A program made the translations under genes and the position numbers. A DNA stretch of 64,000 nucleotides from Oscillospiraceae bacterium (GTDB lineage Bacteria > Bacillota > Clostridia > Oscillospirales > Oscillospiraceae). Positions within the stretch are counted from its first letter, which is position 1; each line of letters starts with the position of its first letter. Under the pieces are notes generated by a model. It saw only the letters and a program-made list of their open reading frames with translations, was not told where the DNA came from and searched no databases. The stretch lies in the NCBI GenBank assembly GCA_902789745.1, contig CADAPH010000002.1, positions 1 through 64,000 on the forward strand, read 5' to 3'. Below, one piece after another: positions 42,565 through 51,987 of this stretch.

Positions 42565-43350
42565 ATGGCCGACAGAGTTACCGCCGGGCCCGCGCAGAGT
42601 CCGGCTTCCATCCGCGAGGCTGTGTGCGTCAATACGCGGAAGATTTTCGACAGCTGCCGCGACAAGGACTGCGTGGACGATCTGCGCGTCTATCCGACCG
42701 AGAGCTCCCAGACCTACATAGAAAATGCCCTGAGCATCCGCCCGAAGAACGCGCAGCTTCTGAGCGTGGACGTGAGCGTCGAGCCCGTGAGCTTCAACCG
42801 TGGCTACTACACCGTGGACTGCACCTATTTCTATGCCGTCAGCGGCGAGACCTTCCCCGCCGGGCAGACCGTCACGGGCCTGTGCGTGTTTGACAAGCGC
42901 GTGATGCTCTTCGGCAGCGTCGGGAGCGTGCGCACCTACAGCTCCGACGGCAGCAGCGAGGGCGGCGACGATCTCCCCACGGCGGTGGTCAGCGCGGTCG
43001 ATCCCATCTGCCTGCACTGCAAGATCTGCGACGCGGAGACCATCGTCGCCACCGAGCTGGAACACCGCAGCATCCCCGAGGGCATCCGCCACGTCTTTTC
43101 CGAGAAGCTGGTCTTCAACGATACGGCGCGCCGCTGGTTCGCCACCGTCGGGCAGTTCAGCATCATCCGCCTCGAGCGCGACACCCAGCTCGTCGTCCCG
43201 GCCTACGACTACTGCATGCCGGAGAAGGAGTGTCCCGGTACGATCACGGACGATCCCTGCACCCTCTTCAGCCGCATCCACTTCCCCGTCGAGGAATTCT
43301 TCCCGCCCGACAGCATCAGCGAGACAGAAGATTACCGCAGTCTCAAATAA
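42565..43350 (+). CDS. Conserved hypothetical protein
   Basis: 261 residues, no signal peptide or membrane helix. Starts MADRVTAG with EAVCVNTRKIFDSCRDKDCVDDLRVY; several Cys pairs (DSCRDKDC, LHCKICD) suggest metal binding or disulfide links. The rest is beta-rich. I recognise it as a protein type seen in Clostridia, but know no function; a spore-related role is possible and untested. GGAGG precedes ATG 42565. TTGACA (42513-42518 region) with a weak -10 lies upstream. It ends at a strong terminator. Confidence 0.75.
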   Translation: MADRVTAGPAQSPASIREAVCVNTRKIFDSCRDKDCVDDLRVYPTESSQTYIENALSIRPKNAQLLSVDVSVEPVSFNRGYYTVDCTYFYAVSGETFPAGQTVTGLCVFDKRVMLFGSVGSVRTYSSDGSSEGGDDLPTAVVSAVDPICLHCKICDAETIVATELEHRSIPEGIRHVFSEKLVFNDTARRWFATVGQFSIIRLERDTQLVVPAYDYCMPEKECPGTITDDPCTLFSRIHFPVEEFFPPDSISETEDYRSLK

Positions 43351-43379
43351 ACAAAGCCGCCCGGATGGGCGGCTTTGTT
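43350..43379. terminator. Bidirectional terminator
   Basis: Perfect 13-bp stem AACAAAGCCGCCC/GGGCGGCTTTGTT with a 4-base loop, between convergent genes. The following 43380-43444 is very AT-rich and holds no gene. Confidence 0.88.
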
Positions 43380-43444
43380 ATGTTATGTAAACAATTATAT
43401 GTTTATTGAATTACGTTTCCTATCTTACGTTAATTATATTATGT

Positions 43445-44104
43445 TTACTTCTTGAGTACGATGTCCACCTTGTCCTTGTAGATGGAGTTGGCGGGAATGA
43501 CGCCGCGGACACAGGAAGTGGGATAGATGTTCGTGTGTCTGCCGACGACGGTGCCGGGATTCAGGACGCTGTTGCAGCCGATCTCCACGAAGTCGCCGAG
43601 CATCGCGCCAAACTTTTTACGCCCCGTCTCGATGGGGCCGCCGGGGACTTTGACGGTGACGAGGGTCTTGTCACTCTTGACGTTGGAGGTGATGGAACCC
43701 GCGCCCATGTGCGCCTTGTAGCCGAGGACGCTGTCGCCCACGTAGTTGTAGTGCGGGGTCTGAACATTGTCAAAGAGGACAACGTTTTTCAGCTCCACGG
43801 AATTGCCGACGACGGCGTTCTTGCCGACGATGGCGCTGCCGCGGATGAAGGCGCAGTGGCGGATCTCCGCGCCGTGGTCGATGATGCAGGGCGCACCGAG
43901 GAAGGCAGACGGGAAAACCTTTGCGTCCTTGGCCACCCATACGCCCTCATAGGGCTGGTCGAATTCCTCGGGGTCGAGGGTGGGGCCGAGCTCGAGGATG
44001 AAGCCCTTGATCTCATCCAGAACCTCCCAAGGGTAGGTTTTGCCCTCGAAGAGCTTCCTGGCGATCGTCTTGTCGAGATCGAACAAATCCTTGATTTCTA
44101 CCAT
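43445..44104 (-). CDS. Left-handed beta-helix (hexapeptide repeat) protein, GlmU C-terminal-like
   Basis: 219 residues. After an N-terminal helical part (about 1-60) come hexapeptide repeats (IIDHGAEIRHCAFIRGSAIVG, quoted core) and a loop with ...GAGSITSNVKSDK and GPIETGRKKFGAMLGDFVEIG, the layout of the GlmU acetyltransferase or sugar nucleotidyltransferase C-terminal domain. No nucleotidyltransferase domain is present. Adjacent glmM (12 bases upstream) and nagB-like genes suggest amino sugar metabolism. Whether it acetylates glucosamine-1-phosphate itself is uncertain. Confidence 0.83.
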   Translation of the reverse strand: MVEIKDLFDLDKTIARKLFEGKTYPWEVLDEIKGFILELGPTLDPEEFDQPYEGVWVAKDAKVFPSAFLGAPCIIDHGAEIRHCAFIRGSAIVGKNAVVGNSVELKNVVLFDNVQTPHYNYVGDSVLGYKAHMGAGSITSNVKSDKTLVTVKVPGGPIETGRKKFGAMLGDFVEIGCNSVLNPGTVVGRHTNIYPTSCVRGVIPANSIYKDKVDIVLKK

Positions 44105-44116
44105 GACGCAGCCTCC

Positions 44117-45466
44117 TTATTTAACTTTGATCAGCTTGCCCGCGGCGCGCATCGCGTCGATGATGGCGTCCACCTTTTCCTCGCACAGTTCCTTGGTGGT
44201 GGCCTCGCTCATGACACGCAGCAGGGGCTCCGTCCCGCTCTTGCGCAGAAGGACACGGCCGTTGTCGCCCAGCTCCTCCTCCGCCTTCTTCACGGCGGCC
44301 TGCACCTCGGGGCAGTTGAGGGTCTCATCCTTGTCGGTGACGACGACATTCTTGAGAACCTGCGGGTACATGGTCATACCGGAGGCCAGGACGGACAGGG
44401 GCTGCTTGGTCTCGGTGACAGCCTCCATGACCTTGATGGCGGTCAGAAGCCCGTCGCCGGTGTTGGCGAGGCGGCCGAAGATGATGTGGCCGGACTGCTC
44501 GCCGCCCAGAAGGTGGCCGTTCTGGCGCATGTTCTCCGCGACGTACTTGTCGCCGACCTTGGTCTTTTCATAGCCGATCCCGAGCTCGTCCAGCGCCTTG
44601 TAAAGGCCCATGTTGCTCATGACCGTGGTGACGACCTTGGAGTTGCCGAAGGTGCCGTTCTCCTTCATGTATTTGGCGCAGAGATACATGATGTGGTCGC
44701 CGTTGACCTCGTTGCCCTTTTCGTCCACAGCGAGGCAGCGGTCGGCGTCCCCGTCGAACGCGAAGCCCAGGTCGAGCTTGTTCTCGGTGACATAGCGCTT
44801 GAGGTTATTAAGATGGGTCGAGCCGCAGTCGACATTGATGTTCAGCCCGTCCGGGTGGTTGCCGACGACATAGGTGTCCGCTCCGAGAGCGTCAAACACA
44901 CTTTTCGCCATCTGCCAGGTGCTGCCGTTGGCGCAGTCAAGGCCGATGCGGTAGCGCTTGTAGGAACGCGTGGCCAGGGAGATCAGATAGCCGATATAGC
45001 GGTTGCGGCCCGCGGCGTAGTCCACCGTGCAGCCGATGGCGTCACGCGTAGCATAGGGAAGCTCGCGGTCGGAGTCGAGGTATTCCTCGATGCCGTCCAG
45101 CACCGTTTCCTCCATCTTCTCGCCGTCGCCGTTGAGAAGTTTGATGCCGTTGTCATAGTAAGGGTTGTGGCTTGCGGAAATCATGATGCCGCAGTCAAAG
45201 TCGTCCGCGCGGGCGATGAAGGACACGCTCGGCGTAGAGGTAACATGCAGCAGATATGCGTCCGCGCCCGAGGCGGTGAGACCCGCACACAGGGCGTTTT
45301 CAAACATGTAGCTTGAACGGCGGGTGTCTTTGCCGATGACGACCTTGGCCTTGTGCCCCTGGCTGTAATACCAGCCGAGATAGCGGCCGATGCGGAAGGC
45401 GTGGTCGACGGTCAAGTTGACGTTCGCTTCACCGCGGAAGCCGTCGGTTCCGAAATATTTACCCAT
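44117..45466 (-). CDS. glmM: Phosphoglucosamine mutase
   Basis: 449 residues, family length. N-terminal MGKYFGTDGFRGEAN; active-site phosphoserine loop MISASHNPYYDNGIKLL; metal-binding DGDADR in FAFDGDADRCLAVD; sugar-binding GEQSGH; and phosphate-binding RKSGTEPLLRVM. It interconverts glucosamine-6-phosphate and glucosamine-1-phosphate for UDP-GlcNAc synthesis. ATG 45466 follows GGAGG; the longer frame is an artefact. It fits with the nagB-like and hexapeptide genes on both sides. Confidence 0.94.
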   Translation of the reverse strand: MGKYFGTDGFRGEANVNLTVDHAFRIGRYLGWYYSQGHKAKVVIGKDTRRSSYMFENALCAGLTASGADAYLLHVTSTPSVSFIARADDFDCGIMISASHNPYYDNGIKLLNGDGEKMEETVLDGIEEYLDSDRELPYATRDAIGCTVDYAAGRNRYIGYLISLATRSYKRYRIGLDCANGSTWQMAKSVFDALGADTYVVGNHPDGLNINVDCGSTHLNNLKRYVTENKLDLGFAFDGDADRCLAVDEKGNEVNGDHIMYLCAKYMKENGTFGNSKVVTTVMSNMGLYKALDELGIGYEKTKVGDKYVAENMRQNGHLLGGEQSGHIIFGRLANTGDGLLTAIKVMEAVTETKQPLSVLASGMTMYPQVLKNVVVTDKDETLNCPEVQAAVKKAEEELGDNGRVLLRKSGTEPLLRVMSEATTKELCEEKVDAIIDAMRAAGKLIKVK

Positions 45467-45568
45467 TTTAATTCCTCCTATGTACCAATTAAAACGCTTG
45501 CAGCGCGTATCTCCCTGCGCGCGGTAAACGTTTGCCAACGAAGTATGGCTCCCCTGAAGGGGGAGGCT

Positions 45569-46273
45569 TTACAACTCCCGCGCCGCGTCCTCGTCCAACA
45601 GCACTGTGACGTTCAGCGGGATTTGCAGAAACGCAGCGGGGATATAGCTCGTCGTTTTGGCGTAGAGCATCTGGTAGACCGCGGCGGCCTTGTCCGCCCC
45701 CCGGGCGAGCAGCAGGATCTCCCGCGCGCCGCACAGGGTTTTGATCCCCATGGTGACGGCCTCCTCGGGCACATCCGCTTCGGTAAAGCCGCGTTTGAAG
45801 AGCTGACGCTTTGTGCGGTCGGTGAGCTTCTGGACATGCGTCCGGGATTCAAAAAGCGTCCCCGGTTCGTTATAGCCGATGTGGCAGTTTTCGCCGATGC
45901 CCAGCACCGCAAGGTCGATCCCGCCGAGCTCTTCGATCAGGCGGTCGTAAGCCTCCGGCGCGTCCGGATCGGGAAAACAACAGTTTTCGGGTTTCATGTC
46001 TGTTCTTTCCAGCAGTCCCTCTGTCAGGGCATGGCGGCAGCTTTTGGCTTCTTCGACGCCGCAGAGCTCCGTCACGCAAAGGACGCGGACGTTTCGCAGG
46101 CTGAGCGTGTTTTTTGCGCAGTCCTCGGCCAATTGATTCCAAACCGGCCTCATCGTCTCTCCGCAGGCGAGTGCGAGAACGCCGTCAGGTCTGCCGTTTT
46201 CGATCTGTTCGCGGAGGATTCCGGCGGCTTTTTCGACCCATTCTGTTTCAGTTTTACATATAATTGTCTTCAT
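45569..46273 (-). CDS. Glucosamine-6-phosphate deaminase/isomerase (NagB family)
   Basis: 234 residues. The NagB/RpiA fold with LGIGENCHIGYNEPGTLFES and SRTHVQKLTDRT; the general-base and loop residues of NagB (D and H of the GENCHIGxNEP motif) are kept. It would convert glucosamine-6-phosphate to fructose-6-phosphate and ammonia, or a similar reaction. It is slightly shorter than E. coli NagB (266). The 3' gap (45467-45568) holds a CTCCCC-TGAA-GGGGGAG hairpin (45549-45565) of the kind seen as dispersed intergenic repeats. Confidence 0.88.
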   Translation of the reverse strand: MKTIICKTETEWVEKAAGILREQIENGRPDGVLALACGETMRPVWNQLAEDCAKNTLSLRNVRVLCVTELCGVEEAKSCRHALTEGLLERTDMKPENCCFPDPDAPEAYDRLIEELGGIDLAVLGIGENCHIGYNEPGTLFESRTHVQKLTDRTKRQLFKRGFTEADVPEEAVTMGIKTLCGAREILLLARGADKAAAVYQMLYAKTTSYIPAAFLQIPLNVTVLLDEDAAREL

Positions 46274-46315
46274 GGCCTTCCTTTATTCAGGACAGAATAA
46301 AAGCGAGGTGTTGTT

Positions 46316-46996
46316 ATGGCGATTGTGATCATTCGTACCGGCATCATCTATTTCGCGCTGCTGCTGGCGATGCGCCTGATGGGCAAGCGGCAGCTGGGCG
46401 AGATGGAGCTGTCGGAATTTGTGGTGGCCTCGCTCATCGCGGATCTGGCCGCGCATCCATTGCAGGACGTGGGCATCCCGATGGCGAACGGCCTCGTGCC
46501 GATTTTGACGCTCTTTTGCTTTGAGGTACTGATCGCGGGGGCGAGCATGAAGAGCATCCGGCTGCGTACACTGCTTTTTGGCGGCCCGAGCATTCTGGTC
46601 TCCCACGGCGTCATCGACCAGAAGCAGATGCACGCAGACCGCTTCACCGCGGATGAACTGATGCAGGAGCTCCGAAAGCAGGGCATGTTCGATCTCAGCG
46701 AGGTGGAGTACGCGATCCTCGAGACCGATGGGCGGCTCAACATCATCCCCTATCCCGCCCATCTGCCGCCGACGGCGGAGCAGCTCGGCGTGAATGCGGA
46801 GGATGGAGGCTATCCCCTGATCGTAATCAGCGAGGGGCGCGTGCTCACGAAGAATCTGAAAAGTCTGGGGCGGGATTCCTCCTGGCTCCGGGATGAGCTG
46901 AAGAAGAAAGGGCAGGACGACCCGAAAAACGTCTATCTTATGACCGTCAATCAGCGCGGTCAGAGCTATCTTGCGGAAAAGGAGGGACAGACATGA
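46316..46996 (+). CDS. DUF421 (YetF-like) membrane protein
   Basis: 226 residues. Three N-terminal membrane helices (about 3-80) with the conserved MRLMGKRQLGEMELSEFVVASL, followed by the cytoplasmic YetF domain (VIDQKQMHADRFTADELMQELRKQG, ILETDGRLNIIP; quoted in pieces). In Clostridia this gene pairs with DUF4363, as here (overlap at 46993-46996). Function unknown, possibly spore-related. Confidence 0.88.
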   Translation: MAIVIIRTGIIYFALLLAMRLMGKRQLGEMELSEFVVASLIADLAAHPLQDVGIPMANGLVPILTLFCFEVLIAGASMKSIRLRTLLFGGPSILVSHGVIDQKQMHADRFTADELMQELRKQGMFDLSEVEYAILETDGRLNIIPYPAHLPPTAEQLGVNAEDGGYPLIVISEGRVLTKNLKSLGRDSSWLRDELKKKGQDDPKNVYLMTVNQRGQSYLAEKEGQT

Positions 46997-47373
46997 AACG
47001 TGAAATCGGCGCGCTTGCGCTGCTGGGCGTCCTGATCGCGGGATCGGTCTGGAACATCAGAAAGGCCGACCGTCTCACCGGAGAGATCCGGGAGCATATT
47101 GAAATCTCCGAACAGGCCGTGCGCGCCGGGGATTCCAAATACGCGGTGGAGCAGCTGGAGGCGGCGCTGCGTATCTGGCTCGCGGCGCGGGACTATACGC
47201 AGATCGTCCTGCGTCATCCGGAGCTGGACGAGACCAGCGATGTGTTTTATGAAACGCTCCAGGCGCTCAAGGGCGGCGAATACCGCGCCGTCCCGGCGGC
47301 CTTTGAGCGGCTGTATTATCATCTCGACTGCATCGCCGACATGGAACATGTCAGGCCCGGCAGTATCTTCTGA
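46993..47373 (+). CDS. DUF4363 family protein
   Basis: 126 residues. A membrane anchor (about 5-20) and a helical outside domain (AVRAGDSKYAVEQLEAAL). It overlaps the DUF421 gene by four bases. This pair is conserved in Clostridia; the biochemical role is unknown. It ends against the convergent nrdR stop with no gap. Confidence 0.82.
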   Translation: MKREIGALALLGVLIAGSVWNIRKADRLTGEIREHIEISEQAVRAGDSKYAVEQLEAALRIWLAARDYTQIVLRHPELDETSDVFYETLQALKGGEYRAVPAAFERLYYHLDCIADMEHVRPGSIF

Positions 47374-47829
47374 TTATTTTTCGGTGAGGAGCTTGGTCAG
47401 CTCTTCCATGAAGGTGTTGATGTCCTTGAAGCTGCGATAGACGGAGGCAAAACGGACATAGGCCACTTCATCCACATTCTTGAGGCGGGACATGACCATC
47501 TCGCCGATCTCGACGGTGCTGATCTCGCGCTCCAGATTGCTCTGAAGCTCCTGCTCGATATCATCGGCAATTTCCTCCAGCGTGGCGAGGGAGACGGGGC
47601 GCTTTTCACAGGCGCGCACCATGCCGTTGATGAGCTTGACCTTGTCAAAGGATTGCCTGCTGCCGTCGCGCTTAACGACGACAAGGGGCAGGCGCTCGAT
47701 AATCTCATAGGTGGTAAAACGCCTCTGGCAGGCAAGGCACTCGCGCCGACGGCGGATCGTCGTGCTCTCCTCCGCGGGGCGGGAGTCGATCACCTTGCTC
47801 TCGGTATAACCGCAAAACGGACACTTCAT
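47374..47829 (-). CDS. nrdR: Transcriptional repressor NrdR
   Basis: 151 residues. Zinc ribbon [15 protein letters not shown]...[12 protein letters not shown] and an ATP-cone domain ([20 protein letters not shown]). NrdR senses nucleotides through the ATP cone and represses ribonucleotide reductase genes. ATG 47829 with promoter at 47877-47905. Confidence 0.97.
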   Translation of the reverse strand: MKCPFCGYTESKVIDSRPAEESTTIRRRRECLACQRRFTTYEIIERLPLVVVKRDGSRQSFDKVKLINGMVRACEKRPVSLATLEEIADDIEQELQSNLEREISTVEIGEMVMSRLKNVDEVAYVRFASVYRSFKDINTFMEELTKLLTEK

Positions 47830-47876
47830 TTCTCTCTCTCCTGTGCAGCATACTATATCTTCTGTTTCCGGCGAAG

Positions 47877-47905
47877 ATTATATACAAGAGCTTGTATAAT
47901 TTCAA
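47877..47905 (-). promoter_or_regulatory. Promoter of nrdR
   Basis: TTGAAA (47905-47900), 17 bases, TATAAT (47882-47877). A small inverted repeat TACAAG-AG-CTTGTA lies in the spacer. It is not a standard NrdR box. Confidence 0.65.
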
Positions 47906-47955
47906 GTATTTATCGTCTGGATCAACCGATCTTTTATGATTTCAGTAAATTTAAC

Positions 47956-47987
47956 CAAACAGGGGAGGTTTTCCCCTCCCCTGTTTG
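47956..47987. terminator. Hairpin terminator after the GH13 gene
   Basis: Perfect 13-bp stem CAAACAGGGGAGG/CCTCCCCTGTTTG; it follows the GH13 stop (48011) on the minus strand. The downstream run is T-rich but not a pure U tract. Confidence 0.7.
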
Positions 47988-48010
47988 AAACCGTTCTGTT
48001 CGCGGAAGGA

Positions 48011-50395
48011 TCATCCGAGCTTTATGATTTCTCCCGAAACCGGCTGTGCGATTCCGGAATAGACGCCGAGCCCTGCGGCGCTGCAATCCACGCTGTACGG
48101 CCTCGCTGTCTCCGCGCGGTTTATAACGCATAGCCATACGCTGTTTTCGCTCTCGTCGCCGAAGATGTCCTTTCCGTCGGTGATGTACCGCAGAACCAGG
48201 AGCACCTCGCTGTTGTCGGCGAAGAAGAGCGCCCTGCCCGTGGAGAGGGCCGCCGAGCTGTTCCTGACGGCGCCCAGCCGGGCATAGCATTCATGCAGGG
48301 CCTCGCTCCCCTCCTTGAAGGGGGCGCGGTTGAAGGGATCGCCTACGCCCTCCATCCCCTGTTCATCCCCGTAGTAGATGCTGGGGACGCCGGGAAGGCT
48401 GAACTGCAGGGCCGCGCACATCTTCTCCAGCTTTTCCGCACGCTCCAGCGCTTCCTGCGAAAACGTGACCGACAACTGATCCTCCCGGCTGAGCGTGCGC
48501 AGGTTGAACGGGCAGGCCAGGACGGTTTTCAGTCTCGGAACATCGTGGGAGCCCAGGAGATTCATCAGTGAATAGTAAAAGGGCCAGGGGTAATTCATCT
48601 GCTGTCCGATCAGAAAGTCGCGCAGCTCGTAGGCGTTCATGTCGTAATGCGCGAAGGCCATGACCGCGGAGCGCAGCGGATAGTTCATCGCCGAATCGAG
48701 CGCCGTGCCCAGCGCGTACTGGCGTCTGGAGCCGTAGCTCTCCTTGATAACGGCGTCCTCCCAGACCTCGCCGATGATGGGGGCGTCGGAATCTGTCTCC
48801 TTGACGGCCTTGCGCATGATCGAGAGTACATCGTCCGGCAGCTCATCCGCCACATCGAGACGCCAGCCGGAGGCCCCCCGGCGGAGCCACAGCTTCATGA
48901 TGCTGTCCCTGCCGGTCACGACATACCGCAGCCAGCGGGGATCGTGCTCATTCACCTCGGGCAGGTCGTCAAAGCCCCACCAGCTCCGGTACTCGTCCGG
49001 GAAATTGTGAAAATCATACCAGGAGAAATAGGGGGAGTCCGGCCCGCTGCAGGCGCCGTTGCCGCCATAATTGCCGTAGCGGTCGAAATAGATGCTGTCG
49101 CAGCCGGTGTGGGAATAGACGCCGTCGAGCAGGATGCGGATGCCCTGCTCCTTCGCCGCCGCGCACAGGCGCTCAAAATCCTCCGTTGTGCCGAGGATGG
49201 GATCGGGCTTTGTATAATCCGAAGTGTCGTAGCGGTGGTTTGAACGCGCCTCCACGATCGGGTTGAGATAGATGCAGCTCACGCCGAGATCCTTCAGATA
49301 GGGCAGCTTTGCCTCGATGCCCTTGAAGGTGCCGCCGTAAAAATCGTCCGGGTGGTAAAACTGCTCAAAGCTGCGCGGCAGATAGCGCACGGGTTCGTCC
49401 AGGCTCTTGTGCAGCTCGGGGGACTGTCCCAGGCTCACATGATAGGCGATCCCCTTTTCGGCGGTACCGTCATTTGAGAAGGCAAAACGATCCGGGAAAA
49501 TCTGATACATGATGCTGCGGCGGAACCAGGCAGGCGTCTGGAAGTCCGGCGCGTACACCGTCAGGCGGAAGCCGCTCTCTCTGCGGGGACAGATCTGGCC
49601 GAGGTAGCCCGTCTCGTCCGGGCAGAGCCAATGGGCGCTGCTCTCCGTCTCCACATAGAAGGCATACCAGAGGGCCTTCGGCTGCTCCGGCAGGGGCATG
49701 TTCAGATAATAGACGTCGCCGTCCCGCTCCATGGACCAGCTGTGCTCGAAATCGTCACCCCAGAGCACAAGCTCCGCGCGGGTGATGCGACCGCCTCGGC
49801 AGCGGAAAGCGAGGCGAAGATCCCAGCCCACGCGCACCGCCCCGTAATGGCTGCGGTACTCAAGGAGGCGGGTATCATGGATAAGCGCGGGCACGGCCTC
49901 CACCGTGCGGCGAAGGATGCTGACGACATGGGCGGTGCGGGGCTGATAGGCCTTGATATACTGTGGCTGAATGCCGGTGCAGCTCAGATCGTCGCAGCAG
50001 GCCGCGGTGATGCGGTAGGCAAGCTCAAGGCGCAGGCCGCAGTCGTCCATCAGAATGCGCATCAGCTCCGGCGCGGCAAGGGGCATCCCCGTCGCCTGGA
50101 AGTTTTCGTGGAGGCGTTCCAGCTTTGAGCCGCGGGCGAGGCAGTCGTGAATGGCGGCATAGACCGAGGCCGAGGCCTGGAAGTAATCCTGCATCAGCTG
50201 CGGGCAGAAGGGTGAGAGCAGCAGAGCGCAGATCTGCGGATCACCGCCGGCGGGGATCCAGCGTCCGTCCACGCGCCTGGCCTTCACCTGCCGGCGGTTT
50301 TCATAGTGGACGGAGAGGGTATAGTCCTCTGACCAGTCCTCATAGTATTTTCCGCCGAAATAGACGGTATAGGTTTTGTCTTTTACAGCATCCAT
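48011..50395 (-). CDS. Glycoside hydrolase family 13 enzyme with long N-terminal extension
   Basis: 794 residues. The catalytic GH13 barrel starts near 300 (SIMYQIFPDRFAF) with region I DGVYSHTG, region II GWRLDVADE (nucleophile Asp), region III IIGEVWEDA (acid/base Glu) and region IV LLGSHDVPR. Before it, about 170-290 looks like a neopullulanase-type beta domain. Residues 1-170 are an unusual extension I cannot place (cysteine pairs, QASASVYAAIHDC, PRTAHVVSILRR). The enzyme likely acts on alpha-glucan (alpha-amylase, neopullulanase or branching type). It overlaps the glgA stop by 13 bases, so it works with glycogen synthesis or turnover. Confidence 0.88.
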   Translation of the reverse strand: MDAVKDKTYTVYFGGKYYEDWSEDYTLSVHYENRRQVKARRVDGRWIPAGGDPQICALLLSPFCPQLMQDYFQASASVYAAIHDCLARGSKLERLHENFQATGMPLAAPELMRILMDDCGLRLELAYRITAACCDDLSCTGIQPQYIKAYQPRTAHVVSILRRTVEAVPALIHDTRLLEYRSHYGAVRVGWDLRLAFRCRGGRITRAELVLWGDDFEHSWSMERDGDVYYLNMPLPEQPKALWYAFYVETESSAHWLCPDETGYLGQICPRRESGFRLTVYAPDFQTPAWFRRSIMYQIFPDRFAFSNDGTAEKGIAYHVSLGQSPELHKSLDEPVRYLPRSFEQFYHPDDFYGGTFKGIEAKLPYLKDLGVSCIYLNPIVEARSNHRYDTSDYTKPDPILGTTEDFERLCAAAKEQGIRILLDGVYSHTGCDSIYFDRYGNYGGNGACSGPDSPYFSWYDFHNFPDEYRSWWGFDDLPEVNEHDPRWLRYVVTGRDSIMKLWLRRGASGWRLDVADELPDDVLSIMRKAVKETDSDAPIIGEVWEDAVIKESYGSRRQYALGTALDSAMNYPLRSAVMAFAHYDMNAYELRDFLIGQQMNYPWPFYYSLMNLLGSHDVPRLKTVLACPFNLRTLSREDQLSVTFSQEALERAEKLEKMCAALQFSLPGVPSIYYGDEQGMEGVGDPFNRAPFKEGSEALHECYARLGAVRNSSAALSTGRALFFADNSEVLLVLRYITDGKDIFGDESENSVWLCVINRAETARPYSVDCSAAGLGVYSGIAQPVSGEIIKLG

Positions 50396-51861
50396 AAGTA
50401 CAATCTCGCGTATTCCCCGGCCGAATTTTCAAAGCCGAATTTTTTTCGCATGGCGCGGTCGATTAGACCGTCCATGATTTCCTGATCTTTATAGCACGCC
50501 ATGGCAAGGCGCATGGCGTCCCGCATTTCCCAGGCGTCAAAGTTGATGAAGGAGAGCCCGTCGCCCTCGGCCGGGAAGCGGTTATAGGGGATCACCGTGT
50601 CGCGCAGGCCCCCTGTCTCTCTCACGATGGGCACAGAGCCGTAGCGCATGGCGATCATCTGGCTCAGGCCGCAGGGCTCAAAGCGCGAGGGCATGAGGAA
50701 GAAATCGCTTGCGGCGTAGACGAGATGGGATATCTCTTCTTTATACCCGATATAGGAGCACAGCTTGCCGGGATAGCGTTTTTCGGCCGCGGCCATAAAC
50801 TTCTCAAAACGTTCGTCCCCCGAGCCGAGGATCATGAACTGCATATCCTCCCGGCACATCATATCATCCAGCACGCAGACCACAAGGTCGAAGCCCTTCT
50901 GTTCCGTCATCCGGGTGACCATGGCGAACAGCGGCACATCCGGGCGCTGCTCCAGCCCCATCCCCTTTTGCAGCATGCTCTTGCAGACCGCCTTGCCGCT
51001 CCTGTCCTTCGCGCTGAAGCGGGCGGGCAGGGCAGGATCGGTCTCCGGATTGAAGAAGTCCCGGTCGATGCCGTTGATAATGCCGGAGAGCACGGCATGT
51101 CTGGCGTTGAGAACGCCCTCCAGCCCGAAGCCGAACGCGGGCGTTTTGATCTCCGAGGCGTAGCTGGGGCTAACGGTATTGATGCGGTCGGCAAAAACGC
51201 AGCCCGCTTTCAGATAAGAGGCGCAGCCGTTGAGCTCAAGAAATTCCGGCGTGTAATAGCAGGGATCGACGCCAAACATATCCTGTACAAAATCGAAGCC
51301 AAACTTCCCCTGGAAAGCAATATTGTGGATCGTCAGCAGATATTTGACATGATCCTGCATTCTTCCCCGGTACTGGATATGCCCCAGCATCGGCATCATG
51401 GCGGTGTGCCAGTCGTTGCAGTGAATCACATCCGGCGCAAAGTCAAGCTGCGGCAGAGCCTCCAGCACGGCGCGGGTGAAGTAAGAATACTGCTCCCCCT
51501 CGCGCAGGCCGCCGCGATAGATCGCGTCGTTGAAATAGTCCTCGTTATCTACGAGGTAGACGGTAACGCCGTTGCAGACCATCCGTTCGATACCCACATA
51601 GGCGTTTCGCCAGCCGAGCCATATCCGGAAATCAAAGAGATGCTCCACCTCGGACGCGTAATTGTCCTTGATGCAGCGGTGGTACGGGGTAATGACGCGG
51701 GCATCAATGCCGAGCTTTTTGAGTTCTTTCGGCAGGATGCCGATCACATCCGCAAGTCCGCCGGTTTTGGACAGGGGCGCACACTCCGCCGCCGCCAGGA
51801 GCACCTTCGGCATTTCGCCGCGTCCGCGCTCTCTGAGCAGATCGAGCAGATCCTGTTTCAT
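50383..51861 (-). CDS. glgA: Glycogen synthase (ADP-glucose type)
   Basis: 492 residues. KTGGLADVIG nucleotide-sugar site, HCNDWHTAMMP, GIINGID, SRFEPCGLSQMIAMRYG and RETGGLRDTV. GT5/GT1-family starch synthase. It extends alpha-1,4-glucan from ADP-glucose. AAGGAGG precedes ATG 51861. It is co-transcribed with the GH13 gene. Confidence 0.95.
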   Translation of the reverse strand: MKQDLLDLLRERGRGEMPKVLLAAAECAPLSKTGGLADVIGILPKELKKLGIDARVITPYHRCIKDNYASEVEHLFDFRIWLGWRNAYVGIERMVCNGVTVYLVDNEDYFNDAIYRGGLREGEQYSYFTRAVLEALPQLDFAPDVIHCNDWHTAMMPMLGHIQYRGRMQDHVKYLLTIHNIAFQGKFGFDFVQDMFGVDPCYYTPEFLELNGCASYLKAGCVFADRINTVSPSYASEIKTPAFGFGLEGVLNARHAVLSGIINGIDRDFFNPETDPALPARFSAKDRSGKAVCKSMLQKGMGLEQRPDVPLFAMVTRMTEQKGFDLVVCVLDDMMCREDMQFMILGSGDERFEKFMAAAEKRYPGKLCSYIGYKEEISHLVYAASDFFLMPSRFEPCGLSQMIAMRYGSVPIVRETGGLRDTVIPYNRFPAEGDGLSFINFDAWEMRDAMRLAMACYKDQEIMDGLIDRAMRKKFGFENSAGEYARLYLWML

Positions 51862-51940
51862 ATATAAAAGCCTCCTTTTCAGGCTTGGTTTTTTATCATC
51901 ATTCTATGCTGTGGAAATGATTTCCTTTCCCGCGCAGCAG

Positions 51941-51980
51941 AATAACAGAGCGCTCCGAAATCGGGGAACGCTCTGTTATT
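51941..51980. terminator. Hairpin terminator of the Ig-like protein gene
   Basis: Perfect 12-bp stem AATAACAGAGCG/CGCTCTGTTATT right after the stop at 51988 (minus strand). The rest of 51862-51987 is unremarkable. Confidence 0.65.
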
Positions 51981-51987
51981 TATCTTT

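Noticed and set aside
43380..43444. AT-rich stretch considered as replication origin or attachment site
   Set aside because: Only 65 bases between a terminator and a stop codon; no iterons, DnaA boxes or integrase gene.
43406..45316. 636-codon open frame on the plus strand
   Set aside because: Antisense to the hexapeptide protein and glmM, which have clear active-site motifs.
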